Below are positions 8,837-19,243 of a stretch of DNA of 64,000 nucleotides, piece by piece (position 1 is the stretch's first letter; every line of letters begins with the position of its first letter). The stretch is taken from positions 310,001 through 374,000 of the forward strand of contig CBDBMW010000012.1 in the NCBI GenBank assembly GCA_965207595.1, written 5' to 3'. The translations under genes were made by a program, and so were the position numbers. Origin of the DNA: JAGWAJ01 sp026707615 (GTDB taxonomy: Bacteria > Acidobacteriota > Vicinamibacteria > Vicinamibacterales > UBA8438). Below the pieces are notes generated by a model. It had not been told where the DNA came from. It worked only from the letters and a program-made list of their open reading frames with translations, and made no database searches.

Positions 8837-9697
8837 CTACCCGCCGGTACGGGCCAGCGCGCCGTCGAGCGCACGCCGCGTGAACACCGGGATCATGGCC
8901 CGGCGGTACTCGGCGCTGGCGTGGATGTCGCTGTTGAGGTCCTCGATGCCGGCACCGCCGAAGTGCGCCGCCGCGGCGGCCGTCTCGGACGAGGCGGGCT
9001 GGCCGTTGAGGGCGGACTCGACGTTGGCCAGGCGGACGGGGCTGGAGGCAGCGCCGGTCAACCCGACGCGGGCCGACGCGATGACGCCATCGCGGATGTC
9101 CAGGGCCGCCGCCACCCCGACGATGGCGAAGCGCGAAGCCTGCTGGTGCAGCTTGGCGTACGCCGCGGTCCGGACGGGCGCGAACGTCACCCGGGCGAGT
9201 ATCTCGTCCGGGGCCAGGTCGACCGTGAAGACCCCCTGCACGAAGTCGCGCGCCGCGACCACGCGCCATCCGTTCGGTCCCTTGAGGTGCAGGTCGGCAT
9301 CGACGGCCAGCATGACGGCGGGGTAGTCGGCGGCCGGATCGGCGTGGGCGAGGCTGCCGCCGATCGTGCCCCGGTTGCGCACCTGCGGATCCCCGATGAC
9401 CGCCGCGGTCTCGGCTACGGCGGGGCACCGGTCGTGCAGCAGCGGTGAGGTCGCCACGTCGTGGTGCGTGGTCCCGGCGCCGATCTCGATCTTCCCGTCC
9501 ACCTCGCGAATGCCCGCGAAGTCCGGGATGTGGCCGATGTCGATGAGGACCGTCGGCTCGCTCAGCCGCAGCTTCATCAACGGGACGAGGCTGTGGCCGC
9601 CCGCGAGCAGCTTCCCTGCGGCGCCGGCCGCGGCCAGCTTCGCCACCGCGTCGTCGAGCGAGGTCGCGCGTTCGTACTCGAAAGCGGTCGGGATCAC
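8837..9697 (-). CDS. FAD-binding subunit of molybdenum hydroxylase (CoxM-like)
   Basis: 286-residue medium subunit of a xanthine dehydrogenase/CO dehydrogenase-type enzyme. It passes electrons between the 2Fe-2S centres and the acceptor through FAD. Diagnostic FAD motifs are AGGHSLVPLMKLR (~33-45) and TIGGSLAHADPAADYP (~109-124). The start is GTG at 9697, giving VIPTAFEYERA, preceded by a strong AGGGAGGACAG ribosome-binding site. This GTG overlaps the TGA of the large subunit gene (GTGA), so translation is coupled. It is the last gene of a small-large-medium operon (order S-L-M instead of the M-S-L order common in carboxydotrophs). Length and motifs are intact. Confidence 0.93.
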   Translation of the reverse strand: MIPTAFEYERATSLDDAVAKLAAAGAAGKLLAGGHSLVPLMKLRLSEPTVLIDIGHIPDFAGIREVDGKIEIGAGTTHHDVATSPLLHDRCPAVAETAAVIGDPQVRNRGTIGGSLAHADPAADYPAVMLAVDADLHLKGPNGWRVVAARDFVQGVFTVDLAPDEILARVTFAPVRTAAYAKLHQQASRFAIVGVAAALDIRDGVIASARVGLTGAASSPVRLANVESALNGQPASSETAAAAAHFGGAGIEDLNSDIHASAEYRRAMIPVFTRRALDGALARTGG

Positions 9698-12075
9698 GCC
9701 TGTCCTCCCTGCGGGTTGCCGTGTGCCCCCTGAATGACCCGCCACAGCCGCTCCGGCCGCAGCATCATGTCGACGTGCCGCACGCCGAAGCCGCTCAGCG
9801 CATCGACCGCGGCGGATACGATGCAGGGCGTCGAGCCGATGGTCCCCGCCTCGCCGACTCCCTTGGCACCGAGCGGGTTGACGGGCGTCGGCGTCACGGT
9901 GCTCTCGAGCTCGAAGCGGGGGAAGTCGCTGGCCCGCGGGATGGCGTAGTCCATGAACGACCCGGTCAGCGGCTGGCCGTCGTCGGAGTAGGCCACTTCC
10001 TCGATCATCGCCTGCCCGATGCCCTGGGCGAGGCCCCCGTGGATCTGCCCCTCCACGATGAGCGGGTTGATCAGGTTCCCGGCGTCGTCCACCGCCACCA
10101 TCCTCAACAGCCGGGGCTCGCCGGTGTCGCGATCGATCTCCAGCATCGCGATGTGGCAGCCGAACGGGTAGGTGTTGTTCGACGGCTCGAAGAACGCCTC
10201 CTCGCTCAGCCCCGGCTCGAGCCCCTCCGGGAGCTTGATCGGACGGTAGGCGTAGCCCGCCACCTCGGCGAACGACTTGGCCGACGACGGCGCTCCCTTG
10301 ACGGCGATCATGCCGTTCTCGAATACCAGGTCGCCCTCGTGCGCCTCGAGGAGCGCGGCGGCGAACTTCGCCATCTTCGCCTTGACCCTGCCGCCGGCGA
10401 GGTGGAGGGCCGCCCCGCCGACCGCCTGCGAGCGGCTGCCGAACGTGCCGATGCCCTGCTTCACGACCCCGGTGTCGCCGTGGTGGATGCGCACGTGCTC
10501 CATGGGGATGCCGAGCTGGTCCGCGAGCATCTGGGCGAAGGTGGTCTCGTTGCCCTGGCCGTGCGGCGACGCTCCCGTCGTGGCGCTCACCCGCCCGTCG
10601 CGCTCCACCGTCACCTGCGAGTGCTCCCAACCGCCGGTCGGAAGCCCCGACGACGGGCCGACTCCGCAGACCTCGACGTACATCGAGAGGCCCAGGCCGA
10701 CCAGCCGGCCCTCGGCGCGGGCGGCGTCGCGCTCGGCCCTGAGCTGCTCCCAGCCCGCCTTCTCCAGCGCGCGGTCGAGGGCCTTCGCGTAGTCCCCCGA
10801 GTCGTAGACCGCGCCGGTCTGGGTCTTGAACGGGAACTGGTCCGGTCGAATGAAGTTGCGGCGGCGGACCTCGGCCGGGTCCATGCCCAGCTCCCGCGCC
10901 AGCAGGTCCATCGCCCGCTCCACGAAGTAGATCGCCTCCGGGCGCCCGGCGCCGCGGTAGGCGTCGGTCGGCGTCTTGTTGGTGAAGACCTCCGTGAGCG
11001 TGGCCCGGATCGCGGGGATGGCGTAGACGTTGCTGGCCATCGTCATCGTCAGCGTGGGGATGGCCGCCGTGAGCAGCATGTTGTAGGCGCCGATGTCGGC
11101 CACCAGGCGCATCTTCAGGCCCAGCACGGTCCCGTCGCGGCGCGCCGCGAGATCGACGTAGGCGACGATGTCCCGCCCGTGGATGGTGCAGAGGAACGCC
11201 TCCGAACGGTCCTCCACCCACTTGAGCGGCAGGCCGAGGCGCTTGCTGAGCGCGGCCGCGACGTACTCCTCGCCGTAGATGTTGATCTTCGAGCCGAACC
11301 CGCCGCCTACCTCCGGCGCGATAGCCCGCACCTGATCCTGTCCGAGGCCGGTGAGCGTCGCGATGAAGGTGCGCAGGATGTGCGGGTTCTGGGTCGACGA
11401 CCAGATGGTCATCGCGTCCTTGCCCGGCTCGTAGTGGGCCACGACGCCCCGCGGCTCGATGGACGTCGGCGCGAGCCGGTGGTTGACCATCCGCTGCGAG
11501 ACGACGACCTCCGCCTCTGCGAACGCCTGGTCGATCGCCGTGTCGTCGACACCCTTCGGACTCGCCCCCGTGCCGCTCGGGAGCGGCCCCACGGCGGCGT
11601 TGTTCGGGAAGTCGGCGTGGAGCACGGCCGGCTCTCCGGTCAGCGCCTTCTCCGGGTCGACCACCGCCGGCAGCGGGTCGTACTCGACGCTGACGGCGTC
11701 GGCCGCGTCGCGCGCCGCGTAGCGGTCGCGGGCGACGACGACGGCCACCGGCTCGCCCACGTAGCGAACCACGTCGGAGGCCACCGCCCGGTGATCCGGG
11801 GACGGGAACGGCGTACCGATCGGCATCGGGCCGAGGAACTCGGCGATCTGCGCGCCGGTGAAGACGGCCTCGACGCCGTCCATCGCTTCCGCCGCGCCGG
11901 TGTCGACGGAGCGGATCCGCCCGTGCGCGACGTCGCTCCGCTTGAAGGCCAGGTGCTGCATGCCGGCGATCTTCACGTCGTCGACGTAGGTGCCGCGGCC
12001 CTGGATGAGCCGCGGGTCCTCGCGACGCTTCACGCGCTGGCCGACGAGCTTCGGGAGGACCGGAGACGCCGCCAT
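9694..12075 (-). CDS. Molybdopterin-binding large subunit of molybdenum hydroxylase (form II CoxL-like)
   Basis: 793-residue catalytic subunit of the xanthine oxidase family that binds molybdopterin cytosine dinucleotide. The active-site loop reads AYRGAGR at residues 372-378. This is the form-II (CoxL-like) signature, not the AYXCSFR of proven aerobic CO dehydrogenases, so CO oxidation should not be assumed; aldehydes, N-heterocycles or other small substrates are equally likely. Other conserved blocks are VGGGFGSK (substrate channel glycines), ASPHGQGNETTFAQ, GTFGSRSQAVGG and the C-terminal NPLGAKGVGEAGTIGS carrying the catalytic Glu. Start ATG 12075 lies 3 bp after the stop of the small subunit. 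Assembly factors (CoxD/E/F, MobA-like) are not in the window. Confidence 0.95.
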   Translation of the reverse strand: MAASPVLPKLVGQRVKRREDPRLIQGRGTYVDDVKIAGMQHLAFKRSDVAHGRIRSVDTGAAEAMDGVEAVFTGAQIAEFLGPMPIGTPFPSPDHRAVASDVVRYVGEPVAVVVARDRYAARDAADAVSVEYDPLPAVVDPEKALTGEPAVLHADFPNNAAVGPLPSGTGASPKGVDDTAIDQAFAEAEVVVSQRMVNHRLAPTSIEPRGVVAHYEPGKDAMTIWSSTQNPHILRTFIATLTGLGQDQVRAIAPEVGGGFGSKINIYGEEYVAAALSKRLGLPLKWVEDRSEAFLCTIHGRDIVAYVDLAARRDGTVLGLKMRLVADIGAYNMLLTAAIPTLTMTMASNVYAIPAIRATLTEVFTNKTPTDAYRGAGRPEAIYFVERAMDLLARELGMDPAEVRRRNFIRPDQFPFKTQTGAVYDSGDYAKALDRALEKAGWEQLRAERDAARAEGRLVGLGLSMYVEVCGVGPSSGLPTGGWEHSQVTVERDGRVSATTGASPHGQGNETTFAQMLADQLGIPMEHVRIHHGDTGVVKQGIGTFGSRSQAVGGAALHLAGGRVKAKMAKFAAALLEAHEGDLVFENGMIAVKGAPSSAKSFAEVAGYAYRPIKLPEGLEPGLSEEAFFEPSNNTYPFGCHIAMLEIDRDTGEPRLLRMVAVDDAGNLINPLIVEGQIHGGLAQGIGQAMIEEVAYSDDGQPLTGSFMDYAIPRASDFPRFELESTVTPTPVNPLGAKGVGEAGTIGSTPCIVSAAVDALSGFGVRHVDMMLRPERLWRVIQGAHGNPQGGQA

Positions 12076-12078
12076 CGC

Positions 12079-12549
<471 letters not shown>

Positions 12550-12814
12550 CGCTCTCCCCCTCCCGGTTGGCGCGCATAGCCTACCGGGGCGGGCTGGCGG
12601 GCGACAAGGGGCCGGAGCCGCCCCCCGTCCTTCGGGGGCGGGGAGCCGGGGAAGCGGACGGATGCCCCCCGGGGGCGGCCGGACGGGAGGCCCGGGCGAA
12701 TGCCCGCCCCCGACGGACCCGCCGGCCGTCTCGGGTGCGAGCTCCCGATCCGCTCGGCACTTCGAAGACGGCGATCGGGTTTCAGGCGGGGCAGGTCGAC
12801 CAGGAGGCCGCGCG

Positions 12815-14086
12815 TCACGAGGCCGTCCTTCCGGCGCCCAGCCCGTCGTAGACGAACGCCCCGCGGATGGCGGCGCGGTCGGTTGCATCGACCCCGGCCG
12901 CACGCAGCACCGGCAGCCAGTGCGCGCGGACCGTCGAGACGATGCGGTCGAAGACGCCGGCGGCGTCATCGTTGCGGAGCAGGAACCGCCCGCAGCCGCT
13001 CAACAGGTTGTCCCCGGTGGCGTGGCGGCCGAAACGACCGCAGGTCATCGCGAGGTCGCGACGTTCGCGCGAGATCGCCGGCGACGGCGTCAGGTCGTAC
13101 GCCGGACTCAGACGCCAGTGGCGGTCGACGGCGATCATCGCGTGGTTCCGGGGATGATCGTCGAGATTCGAGACGGCCGCGTTGAAGCACATGCGGCCGA
13201 ACAGCTCGCGCAGATCGGCCCGCGGATCAGCGCTCGAGCGTCGGATCTCGTCGGCCAGGGCGAGATACGACCAGTCCCGCCGGTCGCCGACGCCGTCGCC
13301 CGCGCGGAGCAGGGTGAGCGCGCTGACCATGCGGTGTCGGCGCCAGCCGTCCTCCGCGCGGTCACGGTCGAAGCGGCGCACGAGCAGCACGTCCCGTCCG
13401 GAGACCGTCTCGCAGCGACTGTCGGCGGCATCGAGGCCTGCAGCCCGGGCGAGGGCGAGCATGCCGTGCTCGACGCGCGGGTGATTCCAGCGGTCGTTCC
13501 GGCCACCGAACTTGGCGATCCAGAGAATCCCGTCGTCCTCGACGACCGCCTTCGGCCGGGCGCCGCCAAGCGACGTACCCGGGAACAGGAGCTCTTCGAC
13601 CCGCCGTCCGGCCGGTCCGGCGCGCTCGGGGCGGCCGTCGACGATGGCGTCGGCCGCCCGGCGCAACCGGTCGAGATCCGACGCGCGCGCCAACCGCCGG
13701 ATCGGCGCGGGGGGTTCGACCCGCACCCCGAATCCCAGTGCGCCGGCGCGGTCGTCCGGCCCCTCGAGCAGGTAGTCGAACTCGTCGCTCTCGGTCACGC
13801 CCGCGCGGCGGTCGATCACGAGCCGCCCCCAGGCGTCCGGCATCGCATCGCGGATCGCCCCGAAGAACCCGCCCAGGCGCGCCGTCTCGTAGACCTGGCT
13901 GGAGAGCCGCAGCTCGACCGGATCGAGCTCGACCGCATCCGGCCGCTCGCGGTAGCGGCGGCCATAGACGAACGCACCCGCAGGATCGCCGGTCGCCCCC
14001 GCGGACACGCGGAACCGTCCCGCGGTCACGAACGACGTGGCGCCGGGCAGCACGATGTAGACGAAGCACTCCCGTTCAGAAGTCAT
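12815..14086 (-). CDS. HipA-family Ser/Thr kinase toxin
   Basis: 423-residue HipA-like protein. The N-terminal HipA domain ends near residue 110; the kinase core shows TSLGGARPKA (171-180, the ATP/Ser loop), IAKFGG with Lys at 192, NLDDHPRNHAM (307-317, catalytic Asp 309) and DLTPSP (331-336, metal-binding Asp). All catalytic residues are present, so it is probably active. HipA toxins phosphorylate aminoacyl-tRNA synthetases and slow growth; the target here is unknown. I start at ATG 14086 (MTSERECFVY), within the last codons of the upstream HipB gene (11-bp overlap), the usual hipBA arrangement. The frame is open upstream only as an artefact of the high G+C. Confidence 0.9.
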   Translation of the reverse strand: MTSERECFVYIVLPGATSFVTAGRFRVSAGATGDPAGAFVYGRRYRERPDAVELDPVELRLSSQVYETARLGGFFGAIRDAMPDAWGRLVIDRRAGVTESDEFDYLLEGPDDRAGALGFGVRVEPPAPIRRLARASDLDRLRRAADAIVDGRPERAGPAGRRVEELLFPGTSLGGARPKAVVEDDGILWIAKFGGRNDRWNHPRVEHGMLALARAAGLDAADSRCETVSGRDVLLVRRFDRDRAEDGWRRHRMVSALTLLRAGDGVGDRRDWSYLALADEIRRSSADPRADLRELFGRMCFNAAVSNLDDHPRNHAMIAVDRHWRLSPAYDLTPSPAISRERRDLAMTCGRFGRHATGDNLLSGCGRFLLRNDDAAGVFDRIVSTVRAHWLPVLRAAGVDATDRAAIRGAFVYDGLGAGRTAS

Positions 14087-14417
14087 CCGCGAGGCGTTGC
14101 GGGCGCCCGGCACGCACCGGCATCCGGGCGCGCTCGAGCGCCTTCCCCTCGTCGTCGAGGTCCGGGTCGCCCACCTCCTGCATCCGGGACAGCAGACCCA
14201 GCGCCCAGAGCGCACCCAGGTGGGCCGCGACACCGGTGGTCGCCTTCCCCCTCTCGACATCGGCGATCACGAAGCGCGACACCCCCACCCGCTGCCCCAG
14301 CTCTTCCTGTGTCAGCCTGCGCCGCAGCCGCGCGATGCGAACGTTGCGCCCCAGCCGTTCCAGCGCGTCCTGCACGGCGGCAGGCGGCGATTCGGCGATC
14401 CGGGTGCGGCTCGGCAT
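14076..14417 (-). CDS. HipB-like Xre-family antitoxin and autorepressor
   Basis: 113 residues starting MPSRTRIAES. The helix-turn-helix spans about residues 26-58 (RRRLTQEELGQRVGVSRF followed by VIADVERGK), the Cro/Xre fold of HipB antitoxins. It should neutralise the adjacent kinase and repress the operon by binding palindromic operators near the start. ATG 14417 is chosen because a promoter-like TGTACA, 17 bp, TATCTT lies immediately upstream and no better start exists. The upstream leader also contains the palindromes TGTACA and GATATC, possible operator half-sites. The C-terminal ~40 residues overlap and precede the kinase start. Confidence 0.85.
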   Translation of the reverse strand: MPSRTRIAESPPAAVQDALERLGRNVRIARLRRRLTQEELGQRVGVSRFVIADVERGKATTGVAAHLGALWALGLLSRMQEVGDPDLDDEGKALERARMPVRAGRPQRLADDF

Positions 14418-14425
14418 GTTAGGTA

Positions 14426-14454
14426 AAGATATCGCACAAAGAGGATCTGTACAC
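14426..14454 (-). promoter_or_regulatory. Probable hipBA promoter
   Basis: On the minus strand a -35-like TGTACA (14454-14449), a 17-bp spacer and a -10-like TATCTT (14431-14426) lie only 8 bp before the ATG of hipB. Transcription would begin at or next to the start codon, giving a leaderless or near-leaderless message. Confidence 0.45.
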
Positions 14455-14646
14455 CTTGAAGAACACGACCCGCAGACGAGGAAACTCCGGGCGGCGTTGC
14501 ACGAACTGCGCGACAACCTGGAGCGGACCGCCTGCGGCGGGTTCGCGGGCGGGTCTCCCCAAGCTCGCTCAGCGGGCGGCGGGCCAAGCCAACGGCGAAC
14601 CGGGCGGCGACCCCTCGGGGGCCGGGCGGCGGAGGGCCGACGGGGC

Positions 14647-14676
14647 CGGCGCGTCGATCCTCGGACCGACGCGCCG
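14647..14676 (-). terminator. Stem-loop downstream of the secreted paralogue pair
   Basis: Perfect 10-bp inverted repeat (CGGCGCGTCG against CGACGCGCCG, 10-nt loop) located 66 bp after the stop of the gene ending at 14742. There is no following T-run on the minus strand, so it is either a G+C-rich pausing hairpin or a protein-binding site rather than a classical intrinsic terminator. Confidence 0.35.
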
Positions 14677-14741
14677 ATAGCGACCGGAATCGCCGCCCCA
14701 GCGCCGGCGGGAGCCCGGCGGTGATTCCCGGGAGGGCTACG

Positions 14742-15935
14742 TCAGCGCAGGGGATCGCGGTTCGCGTCGAACGCAGAGCCGCAGCCGGCCGTGCACAGGG
14801 TCGCCGGGTCGGGGCCCTCTCCGGCCGCGAACTCGCGCTCCTCGGCGCGGGCGCCCGCGAGCAGCGCCGGCATCCCGTAGTTGCCCTCGTGGCAGCGCGG
14901 TTCCTTGTAGATGCGGTTGGCTTCGTTGCTCTGCAGGCTCAACTCGAGCTGCACCGTCCAGGGTCGCGTCCACGTCGTCGGATCGTCCATCGTGACGACG
15001 TACTCCAGCGTCTCGGCGTCGAGACGCGTCCAGCGCTCGACGAGGTGCAGGTTCTCGCGGGAACCCTGGTAGTCCGTCTTGGCGCTGAAGTTGGTGACGT
15101 CGACGACCAGCGTGTCGCCTTCCCACCGGCCGCGCGAGTCGCCCCACCACTGGCGGATGTGCGGGGGCAGATGCGGCCGGTCGGTGATCGGTATGACCCG
15201 CTGCCAACCCTGGCCCTGGCCGGTGTCGTAGAAGACCGACACGGTCTCCGGCGACTGCACGATCTGCAGGAAGTAACCCGCGATGCCCCCGAAGTCGGGC
15301 AGGCGGGCCGACATGCACCGCTCCCCCAGGCCCCGGTCCTCCGGATTGTCCGAACGGTTGAAGGAACCGGTCGGGTAGGACGGGGGTGGTTCGTTCCGGC
15401 GCGGGGACACCGGTCCGTACTGCCCGCCGGCACACCCACCCAGCCCGTTGCGGCAGACGTCGGTCGGCTGCAGCAGCGCGAGCTGATACTCGCGGAAGGC
15501 CTGGCGCCGCGCCTGCACCTCCGCGGTGACGGGAGGAATCCGCCCGTCCGGCGGATCGACGATCAGCGACGTCCGGGTGCCGGTCTGCTTGTGCGTGAAG
15601 AATATCGCCCGGTTGTAGGCTCCCCCGACGTCCTGCTCGCTCCCCCGCTCGTCTCGTGGATCCTGGGCCAGCAGCGCCGACCGCTCCCGATCGAGCTCCG
15701 CCCGCTCCTCCTCGGTGAACTCGGTCTGGCCCGCGAAGCGGGCCGGACGCTGGAGGGGAACGGCGGTCTCCGTGGTCCAGATGCCCTGCAGGTCGGGCTC
15801 CCCCCAGGGGGTCCGCGCCGCCGCGGCCGGCTCCGGCACCTGGGCCTGCCCCGCAGCCGGTGCGGACCCCAGGAGCACAGTGGCCGCCACCGCGAGCGCC
15901 GCCGCACGGATCGTCGCGACCAGTCGTCTGCTCAT
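14742..15935 (-). CDS. Secreted acidobacterial GEPDLQGIW-family protein, paralogue B
   Basis: 397-residue protein with signal peptide (MSRRLVATIRAAALAVAATV, cleavage near AAGQAQ). The mature start TPWGEPDLQGIWTT is the hallmark of a large, functionally uncharacterised secreted family abundant in Acidobacteriota. Other conserved blocks shared with its neighbour are PPDGRIPPVTAE, NPEDRGLGERC, YDTGQGQGWQRVIPITDRPH, SRGRWEGDTLVVDVTNFSAKT and the C-terminal EPRCHEGNYGMPALLAGAR. Six or more cysteines (including C-terminal CTAGCG) suggest disulphides outside the cytoplasm. It lies 18 bp after the stop of paralogue A, forming a two-gene operon. Function unknown; the WEGDTLVVDVTNF region is sometimes associated with exported carbohydrate- or xenobiotic-related loci. 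Confidence 0.85.
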   Translation of the reverse strand: MSRRLVATIRAAALAVAATVLLGSAPAAGQAQVPEPAAAARTPWGEPDLQGIWTTETAVPLQRPARFAGQTEFTEEERAELDRERSALLAQDPRDERGSEQDVGGAYNRAIFFTHKQTGTRTSLIVDPPDGRIPPVTAEVQARRQAFREYQLALLQPTDVCRNGLGGCAGGQYGPVSPRRNEPPPSYPTGSFNRSDNPEDRGLGERCMSARLPDFGGIAGYFLQIVQSPETVSVFYDTGQGQGWQRVIPITDRPHLPPHIRQWWGDSRGRWEGDTLVVDVTNFSAKTDYQGSRENLHLVERWTRLDAETLEYVVTMDDPTTWTRPWTVQLELSLQSNEANRIYKEPRCHEGNYGMPALLAGARAEEREFAAGEGPDPATLCTAGCGSAFDANRDPLR

Positions 15936-15953
15936 GTCGAACCTCGTGCAGCC

Positions 15954-17195
15954 CTAAGGCTGGCGCCGCAACGGGTTGATCTCGTCCCCCTGCTCCGCGA
16001 ACCCCGCGGCGAACCCGCCGCAGCCCGCCGTGCACAGGGTCGCGGGGTCGGGCCCCTCGCCGGCCGCGAACTCCTGCTCCTCGACGCGCGCGCCCGCGAG
16101 CAGCGCCGGCAGCCCGTAGTTGCCCTCGTGGCAGCGCGGCTCCTTGTAGATGCGGTTCGCCTCGTTGTTCTGCAGGCTGAACTCCATCGCCACCGTCCAC
16201 GGCCGCGTCCACGTCGTCGGGTCGCTCATCGTGGCGACGTAGTCCAGCGTCCCGGCATCGCGCCGCGTCCAGCGCTCGACGAGGTGCAGGTTCTCGCGCG
16301 AGCCCTGGTAGTCGGTCTTGGGGCTGAAATTCGTCACGTCGACGACCAGCGTGTCCCCCTCCCACCGACCGCGCGAGTCGCCCCACCACTGCCGGATGTG
16401 CGAGGGGAGGTGGGGCCGGTCGGTTACCGGGATGACCCGCTGCCAGCCCTGCCCCTGCCCCGTGTCGTAGAAGATCGACACCGTCTGCGGCGACTGCACG
16501 ATCTGCAGGAAGTACCCCGCGACGCTCCCGAAGTTCGGCAGCAGGGCCTGCATGCACCGCTCTCCCAGGCCCCGGTCCTCCGGATTGTCCGACCGATTGA
16601 AGGAGCTGGTGGGATAGGACGGCGGCGGCTCGGACCGCCGCGGGGACACCGGTCCGTACTGCCCGCCCGTGCAGCCGCGCAGGCCGTCGCGGCAGACGTC
16701 GGTCGGCTGGAGCAGGGCGAGCTGGTACTCGCGGAAGGCGGCGCGCCGCTCCTGGACCTCGGCCGTGAGCGGAGGAATCCGCCCGTCCGGCGGATCCACG
16801 ATGAGCGACGTCCGCCGGCCCAGGTGCTTGTGGGTCAGGAAGATGTCGGCGGCGTAGGCGCCCCCGACGTCCTGCTCGCTGCCGCGTTCATCGTACCGTC
16901 GATCGAGGCCGATGATGCGCGCCCGTTCCCGGTCCAGCTCGGCCCGTTCCTCGTCGGTGAGAAACTCCCGCCCCGCGAACCGCGCGGGACGCTGCAGGGG
17001 AATCTCGTAGTCGGCGGTCCAGATGCCCTGCAGGTCCGGCTCTCCCCACGCGGTCGGCTCCGCCGGGGCCGCCTCCGACGGCTCCGGGGCATCCTGCGCC
17101 TGGCCCGCGACGGGGACCGGCGCCAGTTGCAGGAGCAACGCCACGGCCAGGACCGCCGCCGCCACGCCGACCAGCTCGAGCATTCTTCGCGTCAT
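15954..17195 (-). CDS. Secreted acidobacterial GEPDLQGIW-family protein, paralogue A
   Basis: 413 residues from ATG 17195 (MTRRMLELVG), which has the ribosome-binding site GGGGGAG; the frame continues upstream to 17318 but without family similarity. Signal peptide ~1-30 ends near VAGQAQ. The mature protein begins TAWGEPDLQGIWTADYE and is closely similar to the next gene throughout, including NPEDRGLGERC, YDTGQGQGWQRVIPVTDRPH, WEGDTLVVDVTNFSPKT and EPRCHEGNYGLPALLAGAR. The two therefore arose by tandem duplication. They differ mainly at the extreme C-terminus (FAEQGDEINPLRRQP here). Catalytic residues are not known for this family. First gene of the pair. Confidence 0.85.
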   Translation of the reverse strand: MTRRMLELVGVAAAVLAVALLLQLAPVPVAGQAQDAPEPSEAAPAEPTAWGEPDLQGIWTADYEIPLQRPARFAGREFLTDEERAELDRERARIIGLDRRYDERGSEQDVGGAYAADIFLTHKHLGRRTSLIVDPPDGRIPPLTAEVQERRAAFREYQLALLQPTDVCRDGLRGCTGGQYGPVSPRRSEPPPSYPTSSFNRSDNPEDRGLGERCMQALLPNFGSVAGYFLQIVQSPQTVSIFYDTGQGQGWQRVIPVTDRPHLPSHIRQWWGDSRGRWEGDTLVVDVTNFSPKTDYQGSRENLHLVERWTRRDAGTLDYVATMSDPTTWTRPWTVAMEFSLQNNEANRIYKEPRCHEGNYGLPALLAGARVEEQEFAAGEGPDPATLCTAGCGGFAAGFAEQGDEINPLRRQP

Positions 17196-17319
17196 GAACT
17201 CCCCCACTGGCTTGCGCGTTGCGCGGACCGCTTGCCACCAGACTCCCGGCTTACCGTCCGTCGCCTGCGGCTCCACTCGGCGCCCAACCCCAACCTTCAG
17301 GAGCCCGCGCCGTTCCACT

Positions 17320-17330
17320 GCGCAGACTCC
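17320..17330. repeat. Dispersed short repeat, copy 2 (partial)
   Basis: On the minus strand GGAGTCTGCGC, matching the first half of the copy at 2292-2310, in the intergenic space between thiC and the secreted paralogue pair. Confidence 0.4.
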
Positions 17331-17466
17331 TAGCTACACCCGCATCGGAGCGAAGTCAAGCGCGAAACGGTCCGGGCGGCCCGGGTGCGGGCTCGCGCGC
17401 GTTTCCGATGCCCGCGCTGGCCGGCGGATGCCGGTGGACTGCGCCCTGCCGCCCGCCCGGCGCGGG

Positions 17467-19188
<1,722 letters not shown>

Positions 19189-19213
19189 GAGTCCTCCTGC
19201 GGAATCGGGGACG

Positions 19214-19219
19214 AATATA
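19214..19219 (-). promoter_or_regulatory. -10-like element of thiC
   Basis: TATATT on the minus strand, 25 bp before the thiC start and upstream of its AGGAGGACTC ribosome-binding site. It is one of very few A+T-rich hexamers in this G+C-rich interval. No clear -35 element. Confidence 0.35.
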
Positions 19220-19243
19220 GCACGCGGCCCGGCCCGGCCCGCG

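Larger units (their letters stand above)
14418..14741. other. 324-bp non-coding stretch between hipB and the secreted paralogue pair
   Basis: No convincing coding frame. Contains the hipBA promoter at its left end and a 10-bp stem hairpin (14647-14676) that may end transcription of the gene on its right. The middle part shows nothing recognisable. Confidence 0.6.

Noticed and set aside
9694..12075. Annotation as aerobic carbon monoxide dehydrogenase (coxL)
   Set aside because: The active-site loop is AYRGAGR (form II-like) and not the AYXCSFR of form I CO dehydrogenases.
12550..12814. Open frames in the gap between the 2Fe-2S subunit gene and hipA
   Set aside because: Pro/Gly/Arg-rich, no motif, only present because stops are rare. 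The run CCGCCCCC...GGGGGCGG near 12617-12641 can form a hairpin, but it lies ~175 bp from the hipA stop and lacks a T-tract.
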